Of a stretch of DNA of 13,903 nt, positions 7,171 to 13,827 are shown one piece after another. A model generated the notes under the pieces. The model was given only the letters and a program-made list of their open reading frames with translations, did no database searches and was not told the DNA's origin. The position numbers and the translations under genes are program-made. Every line of letters begins with the position of its first letter. Position 1 is the stretch's first letter. The DNA comes from RYN-124 sp046262175 (lineage in GTDB: Bacteria > Actinomycetota > Actinomycetes > Mycobacteriales > SCTD01): the NCBI GenBank assembly GCA_046262175.1, contig JBHENF010000125.1, positions 1-13,903 of the forward strand. Direction: 5' to 3'.

Positions 7171-8072
7171 CGGCCTCGGTCCAGGCGCTCGCCGCGCGTC
7201 GCCACGATGAGCCGGTACGCGGGTCGCCGGACGCCCGCGGGCACGAGCCGGTACAGCCCGCGGAGCGCGACGTTGCGGGCGAACTCGCGCCAGGTCGTGA
7301 AGCCGGAGCGGAGGAAGAGCACCTGCAGCGCAAGCTCCGCGCGCAGCAGCGCGCGGCCGCCGCGGCGCTCGTAGGCGCCGGCGCCGACCCGGTAGAGCAC
7401 GAGCGGCTCCGGACGGTTCGTCGTGCGCGCGCCGCTGGCGATCATGCGCGCGAACAGCCAGTAGTCCTCCATCTGCGGCAGGTGCTGGTACCCGCCGGCC
7501 GCCTCCACCGCGGACCGGCGGTAGACGACGGTCGGGTGGTTGAACGGGTCGTGCAGGCGGGCCGTCTGCTCGATGACGGCTGTCGTCGTGGGGGGCGTAC
7601 GCCGGCCGACGACCTCGTGCTCGTCCGCGCCGATCTCCAGCAGGGCGCTGCCCACGAGGTCCGCGCCGCTCTCGATCTCGGGCAGCTGATGCGCGAACCG
7701 GTCCGGCAGGCTGATGTCGTCGGCGTCCATCCGGGCCACGACCTCGTACCGGCAGGCGGCGAGCCCGGCGTCGAGAGCCCTGGCCAGCCCCTGGTTCTGC
7801 TCCAGGCGCACGCGCTGCACCGGAACCGGCGACTCCGCGCACAGCGCGTCGATGCAGCAGGCCAGCTCGACCGACACCGGCCCGTCCTGGACCAGCACGA
7901 CCTCGTCCGGGCGTCGCACCTGCTGCTGGACGCTGCTGGTGAAGGCACGGCGCAGGAACTCCGGGCAGTCGCCCGCGTACACGGACATGAGCAACGAGAA
8001 GGGCAGCGGGCTCGGGTCGGGGACCACCGACAGGACCGGCTGCTGCGGCTCCTCGGCGCGCAGCGCGGTCAT
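7167..8072 (-). CDS. Family 2 glycosyltransferase of unknown sugar specificity
   Basis: This 301-residue GT-A enzyme has FSLLMSVYAGD (25-35) at the nucleotide-binding start, the stretch NQGLARALDAGL (93-104), a metal-binding DxD in ARMDADD (113-119) and a catalytic-base motif MEDYWLFARM (201-210). The pattern resembles capsule and exopolysaccharide GT2 enzymes rather than GlfT1 or GlfT2. It lies between glfT1 and glfT2 with ATGA overlaps on both sides, and GAGGA is placed six bases before its own ATG. It is therefore made together with the galactan enzymes. Possible roles are adding a priming residue, a side chain or a chain cap. It might be the rhamnosyltransferase step of the linker, but it does not look like WbbL. 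Donor and acceptor are unknown. Confidence 0.88.
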   Translation of the reverse strand: MTALRAEEPQQPVLSVVPDPSPLPFSLLMSVYAGDCPEFLRRAFTSSVQQQVRRPDEVVLVQDGPVSVELACCIDALCAESPVPVQRVRLEQNQGLARALDAGLAACRYEVVARMDADDISLPDRFAHQLPEIESGADLVGSALLEIGADEHEVVGRRTPPTTTAVIEQTARLHDPFNHPTVVYRRSAVEAAGGYQHLPQMEDYWLFARMIASGARTTNRPEPLVLYRVGAGAYERRGGRALLRAELALQVLFLRSGFTTWREFARNVALRGLYRLVPAGVRRPAYRLIVATRGERLDRGR

Positions 8073-9016
8073 GGCCTGTCCTCGGGGCCTGCGCCGGCGA
8101 GGACGACGTCATTCGGCCGCGGTCCGGCCCGCAGCCCGTCGGCCAGACCCCGGCGAGCGGCTCGGGTCAGGGTTCCGCGGGCCTGCGATGCGGACAGCGT
8201 GCGGCCCCAGCGCGCGAGGCTGGAGCCCGCGTAGACGGCCCGCTCCACCGGACGCAAGCCGGGGCTGCGGGTGAACAGCCACGCCTTGTTGCGGACCTCG
8301 TAGTAGAAGCGCTCGCCCGGGTCGACCTCTGTCCCCCCGAAGAGCCTCGTGTGGTGCTCGACGACGCTGCGCGGGCAGAGCAGCCCCGGGCGGTCCCGAA
8401 GCAGTCGCGTCGTGAACTCGAAGTCGTCGTTCCACAGGAAGTAGTCGGCGACGGGCGGGCCCACGGCGCGCACCGCGTCTGCCGCGACCAGCACGGAGAC
8501 GAAGGACGCGGACCGGACCGGCACGCAGCCGATCTCGGCGGCGGCCGTGCGGTCCGCAGCCGTCGCGAACGGCGACGGGCGCGGCGTGTTCATGGGGTGG
8601 TCGCGGCCGTCCGACCAGACGACCCGGCTGGCGACGAGGGCCGGCGCGTCGCCGGGCCGCGACGACCATGCCGTCAGCAGGTGCCCGAGGGCGTCAGCTC
8701 GCGGCACGGTGTCGTCGTCGAGCAGCCAGACGTGGTCGGCGCCGTGTGCCTCGAGCGCCCGCTGCAGACCTGCGGCGAACCCGCCGGCCCCGCCGGTGTT
8801 GCGGCTCAGCGCGAGCAGGTCGACGCCGGGGAACTCGCGACGGACGGCATCCGCCGATCCGTCGGTCGAGGCGTTGTCCACCACAACCACCGCGTCCACG
8901 GGGCGGCTCTGGCCCAAGACGGCGGCAAGAGACAGCCGGAGCAGGGCGAGGCGGTCGTACGTCACGACGACCGCGACCACCCGGCCGGGTGGTCGGGTCA
9001 GAGCCCCCGGGATCAC
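8069..9016 (-). CDS. glfT1: GlfT1-like galactofuranosyltransferase (galactan initiation)
   Basis: This 315-residue GT-A family 2 enzyme is close in length and pattern to mycobacterial GlfT1 (Rv3782), which puts the first galactofuranose residues on the polyprenyl-PP-GlcNAc-Rha linker. Visible elements are VVAVVVTYDR (13-22), VVVVDNASTDGS (43-54), SRNTGGAGGFAAG (71-83), the metal-binding WLLDDD (97-102), WNDDFEFTTRLL (195-206) and the C-terminal PGERFYYEVRNKAWLF (233-248) that is typical of the GlfT1 group. The start is GTG at 9016, preceded by AAGGTGAT (9020-9027 on the minus strand), a good anti-16S match. It overlaps the next gene as ATGA. In Mycobacterium the order is wzt, glfT1, wzm; here the same partners occur with two more glycosyltransferases. 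A related rhamnosyl- or galactosyltransferase activity cannot be excluded. Confidence 0.85.
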   Translation of the reverse strand: MIPGALTRPPGRVVAVVVTYDRLALLRLSLAAVLGQSRPVDAVVVVDNASTDGSADAVRREFPGVDLLALSRNTGGAGGFAAGLQRALEAHGADHVWLLDDDTVPRADALGHLLTAWSSRPGDAPALVASRVVWSDGRDHPMNTPRPSPFATAADRTAAAEIGCVPVRSASFVSVLVAADAVRAVGPPVADYFLWNDDFEFTTRLLRDRPGLLCPRSVVEHHTRLFGGTEVDPGERFYYEVRNKAWLFTRSPGLRPVERAVYAGSSLARWGRTLSASQARGTLTRAARRGLADGLRAGPRPNDVVLAGAGPEDRP

Positions 9017-9022
9017 GTGATC
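9011..9022. promoter_or_regulatory. Perfect 12-bp palindrome over the glfT1 start
   Basis: GATCACGTGATC is a perfect dyad, with the CACGTG core covering the GTG start codon of glfT1 and the left part of its ribosome-binding region. It could be an operator that blocks initiation or transcription, or chance. No protein that binds it is known from this window. Confidence 0.35.
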
Positions 9023-9038
9023 ACCTTGCCCGACACGG

Positions 9039-9055
9039 CCCCACTGAACCCCACT
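9039..9055. repeat. Heptamer direct repeat CCCCACT with 10-bp period upstream of glfT1
   Basis: CCCCACT occurs at 9039-9045 and 9049-9055, separated by GAA, so the two copies lie on the same helix face. They sit in the 57-base gap (9017-9073) between the sulfotransferase stop and glfT1. This is the only real gap in the upper part of the block and therefore the likeliest place for a promoter or activator site driving glfT1 to wzt. No clear -10/-35 pair is seen. Confidence 0.4.
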
Positions 9056-9073
9056 CTCTGCGGCGCGCCCGCT

Positions 9074-10246
9074 TCAGGTATTCGTGTCGGGGTCGATGAC
9101 GGTTCGTTCCCGACGCATGATCACGTCGCGCGTCCGGGCCGCCGCACCGTACGCGTGCCACAGCGCCCGCTGGCCGAACGCCACCGAGCGGGGCAGCGCG
9201 GCTTCCCGCGGCGGTGGCACCGGGTCGAGGAACAGCGACCTCGCCAGCACCTCCACCGCTGCCTCGAGCAGCTCGCTGTCGTCGGCGGTGTCGGGGTGCC
9301 GCGCCGTCGCCGGTGCAGCGGCGTCCACGAGCAGCTCGTCCAAGTCGCCGACGACCGGGTGGCCGGACCCGCGCAGCGCGTCGACCATCTCCGACGCGCA
9401 TCGCGCGACCCAGGTCCGGTGCTCGGGCGGCACCACGATCGGGTCGGGGGTGCGGCCGAGGACCTGCTCGGCCAGGTGCACCATGACCTCGCCGTACACG
9501 GGCCAGGGCACCTGCCCCTCCACCCGGGCGTTGACCCGCCGCAGGAGCACCGCCTCCCGCTGCCCCAGCGACCGGTTGCCGCGCAGCTCCGGCGCGCGCG
9601 GGTCGGCGATCGACGGGTCGACCCCCAGCACCGACGCGAACCGGCGCCACAGCTCGTCCGGGCCGCTGCCCCGGCGCGGCAGGGTCACCAGGTGCACCTT
9701 GGACGCCGGCAGGTCGCGCGCCCACCGGCGCAGCACCCGCGGCACGTCCTGGCGGCGCCAGAACTCGTCGCCGTACCAGTCGCCGATGTCGTTGTCCGGG
9801 CACACCGCCTGCGCGTACTCCTCGAAGCTCATGAAGTGCGCGTTCTTCAGATCCTCCTGCCAGGACGCCGCGATCTGGCGGTCGAGGTCGCGCAGCGTCA
9901 CGACGAGCTCGACGTTGGCGAAGGAGAGGTCGGCCAGCGCCCGCGCCGCGATCTCCTCCGAGGCGCCGGAGAACAGCTCGTGCGAGATGACGGCCGTGTG
10001 CGTTCGGGTGCGGCGCAGCGTCGTCACCAGGCGGTCCCACGCGCCGTCGACGAGCGGGTCGTGCCAGCCGTTGAAGTACTCACCGACCAGGTCGACGGCC
10101 GCGCGGAAGTTGGCCTCGGGGAACAGCGACGAGTACAGGACGCCGGCGCCGCGGAGCTCGTCGCGGTGGTGCCACATCAGCTCCTGCAGGAACGTCGTCC
10201 CCGTCTTCGGCGAGCCGATGTGGAAGACGATGCGCGACGCGGGCAC
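9074..10246 (-). CDS. PAPS-dependent sulfotransferase family protein
   Basis: The 390-residue soluble protein opens with FHIGSPKTGTTFLQ (8-21), the 5'-phosphosulfate-binding P-loop of cytosolic and carbohydrate sulfotransferases, with Lys14 as the key residue. VVTLRDLDRQIAASW (115-129) matches the 3'-phosphate-binding segment (Arg119, Ser128). SHELFSG (88-94) follows the pattern of actinobacterial relatives found in polysaccharide clusters. No signal peptide or membrane segment is seen, so it should work in the cytoplasm using PAPS, before export. The C-terminal third (about 270-390) is Arg/Ala-rich and not recognised. The start is GTG; an in-frame TAG lies four codons upstream, so it cannot be extended. 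It is separated from glfT1 by 57 bases and diverges from glf by 89 bases. Sulfation of the galactan is an inference from position. A non-sulfating P-loop relative is possible. Confidence 0.82.
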   Translation of the reverse strand: MPASRIVFHIGSPKTGTTFLQELMWHHRDELRGAGVLYSSLFPEANFRAAVDLVGEYFNGWHDPLVDGAWDRLVTTLRRTRTHTAVISHELFSGASEEIAARALADLSFANVELVVTLRDLDRQIAASWQEDLKNAHFMSFEEYAQAVCPDNDIGDWYGDEFWRRQDVPRVLRRWARDLPASKVHLVTLPRRGSGPDELWRRFASVLGVDPSIADPRAPELRGNRSLGQREAVLLRRVNARVEGQVPWPVYGEVMVHLAEQVLGRTPDPIVVPPEHRTWVARCASEMVDALRGSGHPVVGDLDELLVDAAAPATARHPDTADDSELLEAAVEVLARSLFLDPVPPPREAALPRSVAFGQRALWHAYGAAARTRDVIMRRERTVIDPDTNT

Positions 10247-10335
10247 CGGCGTGTTCTACCCCACACGGGAGAGCCGGACGCGAGTGGGCAGGATGAGCCC
10301 GGCGCGTCGGCCGGCGACGCGGACGAGGGGGACGC
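10247..10335. promoter_or_regulatory. Divergent promoter region between the sulfotransferase gene and glf
   Basis: This 89-base region must hold the promoters of glf (rightward) and the sulfotransferase gene (leftward). GCGTCG (10304-10309) and CGACGC (10315-10320) form a six-base stem with a five-base loop just before the glf ribosome-binding site GAGGGGGA (10325-10332). No clear -10/-35 hexamers stand out. Confidence 0.45.
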
Positions 10336-11484
10336 GTGACGCTCGGGCTGGAGTCGGCCGACCTGGTGGTGGTGGGGTCCGGGTTCTACGGTTTGACGGT
10401 CGCGGAGCGGGCGGCGTCCGACGGCGCGCGGGTCGTGGTGCTGGACCGCCGCCCGCACCTCGGCGGCAACGCCTGGAGCGAGCGGGAGAGCTCGACCGGC
10501 ATCGAGGTCCACACGTACGGCTCGCACATCTTCCACACGTCCAACGCGCGGGTCTGGGAGTACGTCAACCGCTTCGGCGGCTTCAACGCCTACCGGCACC
10601 ACGTGTGGACCGTGCACCGCGGACGGGTCTACCCGATGCCGATCGGCATGGCGACCATGACGCAGTTCTTCGAGCGGGTGCTGACGCCGGCAGAGGCGCG
10701 CGCGCTGGTGCAGGAGCAGGCCGCCGAGCTGCAGGGCGCGACCCCGCAGAACCTGGAGGAGAAGGCGGTCAGCCTCATCGGCCGGCCGCTGTACGACGCC
10801 TTCATCCGCGGCTACACCGCCAAGCAGTGGCAGACCGACCCGCGCGAGCTGCCCGAGCGGATCATCACCCGCCTGCCGGTGCGCTTCACGTACGAGACCC
10901 GCTACTTCGCCGACACCTGGGAGGGCATCCCCACGGACGGCTACGGCGCGCTGCTGCAGACGATGGCGGCGACACCCGGTGTCACGGTGCACACCGGCGT
11001 CGACTGGTTCGACGTCCGCGACGGCGTGACGGCGCCGGTCGTCTACACCGGACCCATCGACCGCTACTTCGACTTCCGCGAAGGGCACCTGGGCTGGCGC
11101 ACCCTCGACCTGGAGGTCGAGGTGCTCGAGGTCGACGACTTCCAGGGCACGACCGTCATGAACTACGCCGACGAGGACGTCCCGCACACCCGCATCCACG
11201 AGTTCCAGCACTTCCACCCCGAGCGCGAGAACGTCCCGGGCGCGACCGTCGTCATGCGCGAGCTCTCGCGCTCGGCGACGCAGACGGACGAGCCGTACTA
11301 CCCGATCGACACCCCGGAGGACCGCCGGAAGCTCGCGGCCTACCGCGAGCTGGCCAAGCGCGAGGGCGGCGTCCACTTCGGAGGCCGGCTCGGCAGCTAC
11401 CAGTACCTCGACATGCACATGGCGATCGCGTCCGCCCTGACGGCGTACGACAACGACATCGCATCGATGCTGCGCAGCGGCTAG
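10336..11484 (+). CDS. glf: UDP-galactopyranose mutase
   Basis: Glf is the FAD enzyme that converts UDP-galactopyranose to UDP-galactofuranose, the donor used by GlfT1 and GlfT2. The 382-residue product is of normal bacterial length. It has the dinucleotide fold DLVVVGSGFYG (9-19), LDRRPHLGGNAW (36-47), the substrate-site run HTYGSHIFHTS (59-69), FIRGYTAKQW (156-165), PVRFTYETRYF (181-191) with an Arg equivalent to R174 of the Klebsiella enzyme, EGIPTDGY (196-203), TGPIDRYFDF (238-247), TRIHEF (285-290) with the second phosphate-binding Arg, EPYYPI (319-324) and GRLGSYQYLDM (350-360) at the FAD site. The start is GTG at 10336 with GAGGGGGA close upstream. It is transcribed away from the galactan block from a shared divergent region and ends four bases before the stop of the convergent acyltransferase gene. 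Confidence 0.98.
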   Translation: MTLGLESADLVVVGSGFYGLTVAERAASDGARVVVLDRRPHLGGNAWSERESSTGIEVHTYGSHIFHTSNARVWEYVNRFGGFNAYRHHVWTVHRGRVYPMPIGMATMTQFFERVLTPAEARALVQEQAAELQGATPQNLEEKAVSLIGRPLYDAFIRGYTAKQWQTDPRELPERIITRLPVRFTYETRYFADTWEGIPTDGYGALLQTMAATPGVTVHTGVDWFDVRDGVTAPVVYTGPIDRYFDFREGHLGWRTLDLEVEVLEVDDFQGTTVMNYADEDVPHTRIHEFQHFHPERENVPGATVVMRELSRSATQTDEPYYPIDTPEDRRKLAAYRELAKREGGVHFGGRLGSYQYLDMHMAIASALTAYDNDIASMLRSG

Positions 11485-11488
11485 CAGC

Positions 11489-13558
11489 TCAGGACAGGTG
11501 CAGGCTCGCGGCGATGCTCGGGGCGAGCCACCGGCTGTAGGCCGCCGTGAGGTGGAAGCGGTCGCGATAGACGACGAACGTGTCGATGACGGTCGGGCAG
11601 GTGACCGGCGTGCAGAGCAGCGGCGTCACGTCGATGTACGGCGTCCCGGTACGCGCGGCGGCCGTCCGCTCGGCCTGCTGCTGGGGCGAGTCGACGGCGC
11701 GGGCGCGGGGCGTGGCGCAGGCCGCGGCGTCGGTCGGGTTGCTCGCCAGGCACTGCACCGGGTCGTCCGCCGTCGTCGGGATGTCGCCGAGCACCACCTG
11801 ACGGCCGACTGAGGGCCGCAGCCGGATCAGCGTCCGGACGAGCCCGTCGCGCCACAGCGGGGACAGGTTCTGCCGGCTGGACTCGCCGCGGACAGGGCGG
11901 GTCGTGTTGCCGTTGGCGGTGTGCACGACGAGGTCCGGGTGCAGCGCTGCCACGTGCTGCAGCGCCGCCTGCCGCCAGACGCTGCACTCCCGGTAGGCGC
12001 GGTCCAGCTCCGGGCTCCACACCCGGAGGTCCGCGCTGGGGCAGCCGACCTTCGCCACGAGCACCACCCGCCAGTGCGCCTGCTTGCCGATCTCGATGAA
12101 CGCGGGCAGCCACTGGCCCGCGTGGCTGTCGCCGAGCAGGACCATCGTCTTGGTTCCGCGCGGGTCGCCATAGACGCACGGCTTCGTCGTCAGCTGCGTG
12201 ACCTCGGGGTCGAGCAGGCAGCCGTCCGAGTACGCCGGCCCCTCGTCCAGCGTCGCCACGTTGACGTCGGGGGTGAGGCCCGCCGGCAGCACGCGGATCG
12301 ACCCGGCTGCGGAGACGGCCGCGCGCACCTGCGCGGGCGTGGCCTCGGAGGCGGCGGCCGCCACGAGGCTCGCCCGGGGGTGAACCAGGCCAGCGCTCCC
12401 GGCGAGCAGCGCGACCGCCGTCAGCGCAGCGCCGAGGGCGAGTGAGCCGGACCGGCTGCCCGACAGACGGGGGAGGCGCCGGACTGGGTTCTCCACGAGC
12501 AGGTACGTGACGACCGACAGGACGAGGGCCAGCAGGACGAGCAGCAGCGACTCGCGGCCGGTGAGATCACGACCCGCATAGGCGGCGCCGAGGACCAGCA
12601 CCGGCCAGTGCCAGAGGTAGAGCGAGTACGACAGCAGCCCCAGGAGCTGCAGCGGCGCGGCACGGAGCAGCCGCTCGGGGCCCTGCGGCGCCACGGTCGT
12701 CCCGCAGGCGAGGACGAGGACGGTTCCTGCCACGGGGAGCGCGGCGGCGACGCCGGGAAATCGGGTGGACGCGTCGTACAGCACCGACGCCACCCCGATG
12801 CCGGCGAGGCCGGCCCAGCCGAGTGCGGCGGCCGGTCCAGCTTGAAGCCGCCGTACCTGCGGAGCGATGACCGCCAGCAGCGCGCCCGCCGTCAGCTCCC
12901 AGGCGCGGGTGAACGGGGAGAAGTAGGCCAGCTGGCCGGACGTCATCGTCTCGATGCTCGACCACGCCAGCGACGCGACCGTCAGGGCCGCGAGCCCGAC
13001 GGCGAGCTGCCGGCGTCGGAGCAGCCGGCGGCCGCCGGCGAGCGCGAGGAACAGCGCCGGCCACACGAGGTAGAACTGCTCCTCTACGGCGAGCGACCAG
13101 AAGTGCCGCAGCGGTGACGGCGGCCCGGCCGAGCTGAGGTAGTCGCTGCCGACCGCCGCGAAGTGCCAGTTGGCGAGGAACACCGCGGCCGCTCGCGCGT
13201 CTGCGCCGACGGTGGCGGCGCGCGAGGCGATCAGCAGCTGCGAGGCCGCCACGACCACAGCGACCAGCACGAGGGTGGCGGCCGGCAGGATCCGCCGCGC
13301 GCGCCGGGCGTAGAAGCCCAGGAGCGACACGCTGCCGCGCCGGGCGCGCTCGCCCAGCAGCAGGCCGGTGATGAGGAAGCCGGAGACGACGAAGAAGACG
13401 TCGACCCCGACGTAGCCGCCGGGGATGCCGGGGAGCCCCGCGTGATAGGCGACGACCAGCAGGACCGCGAGCGCCCGGAGCCCCTGGATGTCCGCCCGGA
13501 ACGGCCGCTCCTCATCGGGCGCGGAGGCCGGGCGGAGCAGCCACGTCGGCAGGGTCAT
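11489..13558 (-). CDS. OafA/YrhL-type membrane O-acyltransferase with C-terminal SGNH domain
   Basis: The 689-residue protein has the two-domain layout of bacterial acyltransferase-3/SGNH proteins, which pass acyl groups across the membrane to extracytoplasmic glycans. The N-terminal half (about 20-360) carries RADIQGLRALAVLLVVAYHAG with the essential His39, GGYVGVDVFFVVSGFLIT (47-64), the Arg motif FYARRARR (82-89), WSLAVEEQFYLVWP (154-167), YLWHWP (314-319) and about ten hydrophobic segments. A further membrane segment (about 373-393) leads to an outside SGNH domain with GDSHA (476-480, Ser478), VVLGDIP (588-594) and DRFHLT (666-671, Asp666/His669). I chose the ATG at 13558. The frame runs back to a TTG at 13597, but this adds a Pro/Arg-rich stretch without a ribosome-binding site. 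The acceptor may be the galactan or peptidoglycan; the acyl group (often acetyl) is unknown. Confidence 0.93.
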   Translation of the reverse strand: MTLPTWLLRPASAPDEERPFRADIQGLRALAVLLVVAYHAGLPGIPGGYVGVDVFFVVSGFLITGLLLGERARRGSVSLLGFYARRARRILPAATLVLVAVVVAASQLLIASRAATVGADARAAAVFLANWHFAAVGSDYLSSAGPPSPLRHFWSLAVEEQFYLVWPALFLALAGGRRLLRRRQLAVGLAALTVASLAWSSIETMTSGQLAYFSPFTRAWELTAGALLAVIAPQVRRLQAGPAAALGWAGLAGIGVASVLYDASTRFPGVAAALPVAGTVLVLACGTTVAPQGPERLLRAAPLQLLGLLSYSLYLWHWPVLVLGAAYAGRDLTGRESLLLVLLALVLSVVTYLLVENPVRRLPRLSGSRSGSLALGAALTAVALLAGSAGLVHPRASLVAAAASEATPAQVRAAVSAAGSIRVLPAGLTPDVNVATLDEGPAYSDGCLLDPEVTQLTTKPCVYGDPRGTKTMVLLGDSHAGQWLPAFIEIGKQAHWRVVLVAKVGCPSADLRVWSPELDRAYRECSVWRQAALQHVAALHPDLVVHTANGNTTRPVRGESSRQNLSPLWRDGLVRTLIRLRPSVGRQVVLGDIPTTADDPVQCLASNPTDAAACATPRARAVDSPQQQAERTAAARTGTPYIDVTPLLCTPVTCPTVIDTFVVYRDRFHLTAAYSRWLAPSIAASLHLS

Positions 13559-13636
13559 CGTCCTTGGCAGGTCAGTCGGGCCGGGCCGCCTCGGCAAAGG
13601 GGTCCGCGGGGAACGCCTACCCCGTAGAGCTCGGCG

Positions 13637-13652
13637 TACGCCGTACGGCGTA
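13637..13652. repeat. Perfect 16-bp palindrome, candidate operator
   Basis: TACGCCGTACGGCGTA is a perfect dyad. It overlaps a second dyad, GGCGTACGCC at 13633-13642, so the CGTACG-type motif is repeated on one face. It lies about 80 bases upstream of the acyltransferase start, a plausible repressor or activator position. Confidence 0.5.
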
Positions 13653-13679
13653 GTCCGCGGCGGGCGGTGCGGCGCGCCG

Positions 13680-13691
13680 GTCCGGCCGGAC
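13680..13691. repeat. Perfect 12-bp palindrome
   Basis: GTCCGGCCGGAC is self-complementary over its full length. In DNA this rich in G/C such a site is less surprising than the 16-bp dyad, but it lies in the same gene-free region. Confidence 0.3.
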
Positions 13692-13712
13692 TTCCTTCCC
13701 TGTGCAGATCGC

Positions 13713-13744
13713 GAGACACGCCGGGCGCAGCCTCGGCGTGTCTC
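13713..13744. repeat. Hairpin with perfect 11-bp stem
   Basis: GAGACACGCCG (13713-13723) and CGGCGTGTCTC (13734-13744) are exact reverse complements around a ten-base loop; a G-U and a G-C pair could extend the stem inward in RNA. No T-run follows on either strand. It could be a T-less terminator, a leader structure of the rightward gene or a large operator. Confidence 0.55.
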
Positions 13745-13785
13745 CCGGCCAGGCCAGCGAAGCCGGGTACGGGCGGCGGCAAATC

Positions 13786-13811
13786 CGGGCGACTCTGTCG
13801 GAGGTCGCCCG
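13786..13811. repeat. 8-bp inverted repeat just upstream of the rightward start
   Basis: CGGGCGAC (13786-13793) and GTCGCCCG (13804-13811) pair across a ten-base loop, ending 16 bases before the ATG at 13828. It may affect translation of that gene. It is short and could be chance. Confidence 0.3.
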
Positions 13812-13827
13812 TAGCGTCGGGACCGCC

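Larger units (their letters stand above)
13559..13827. promoter_or_regulatory. Divergent intergenic region rich in dyad symmetry
   Basis: This 269-base stretch has no convincing gene on either strand. It separates the leftward acyltransferase gene from a probable rightward gene at 13828. It contains several perfect inverted repeats, listed separately, and should hold both promoters. No confident -10/-35 elements were found. Confidence 0.6.

Noticed and set aside
5215..7374. Plus-strand open frame (719 codons) opposite glfT2
   Set aside because: No recognisable domain and antisense-type composition; glfT2 on the other strand has its full catalytic motif set.
7171..8112. Upstream extension of the glfT2 frame to give a 961-residue protein
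   Set aside because: The extension lies wholly inside the preceding glycosyltransferase gene and is Arg/Pro/Ala-rich. The ATG at 7170 gives the GlfT2 length and an ATGA junction.
8351..10339. Plus-strand open frame (662 codons) opposite glfT1 and the sulfotransferase gene
   Set aside because: It spans two real genes and their gap, with Arg/His/Val-rich filler sequence and no motif.
9084..11540. Plus-strand open frame (818 codons) running through the sulfotransferase region and glf
   Set aside because: It covers glf in another frame and yields Arg/Ala-rich sequence; the true glf frame is unambiguous.
13559..13597. TTG start adding 13 residues to the acyltransferase
   Set aside because: No ribosome-binding site before the TTG, and the extra residues are Pro/Arg-rich; the ATG at 13558 is preceded by AAGGA, though closely spaced.
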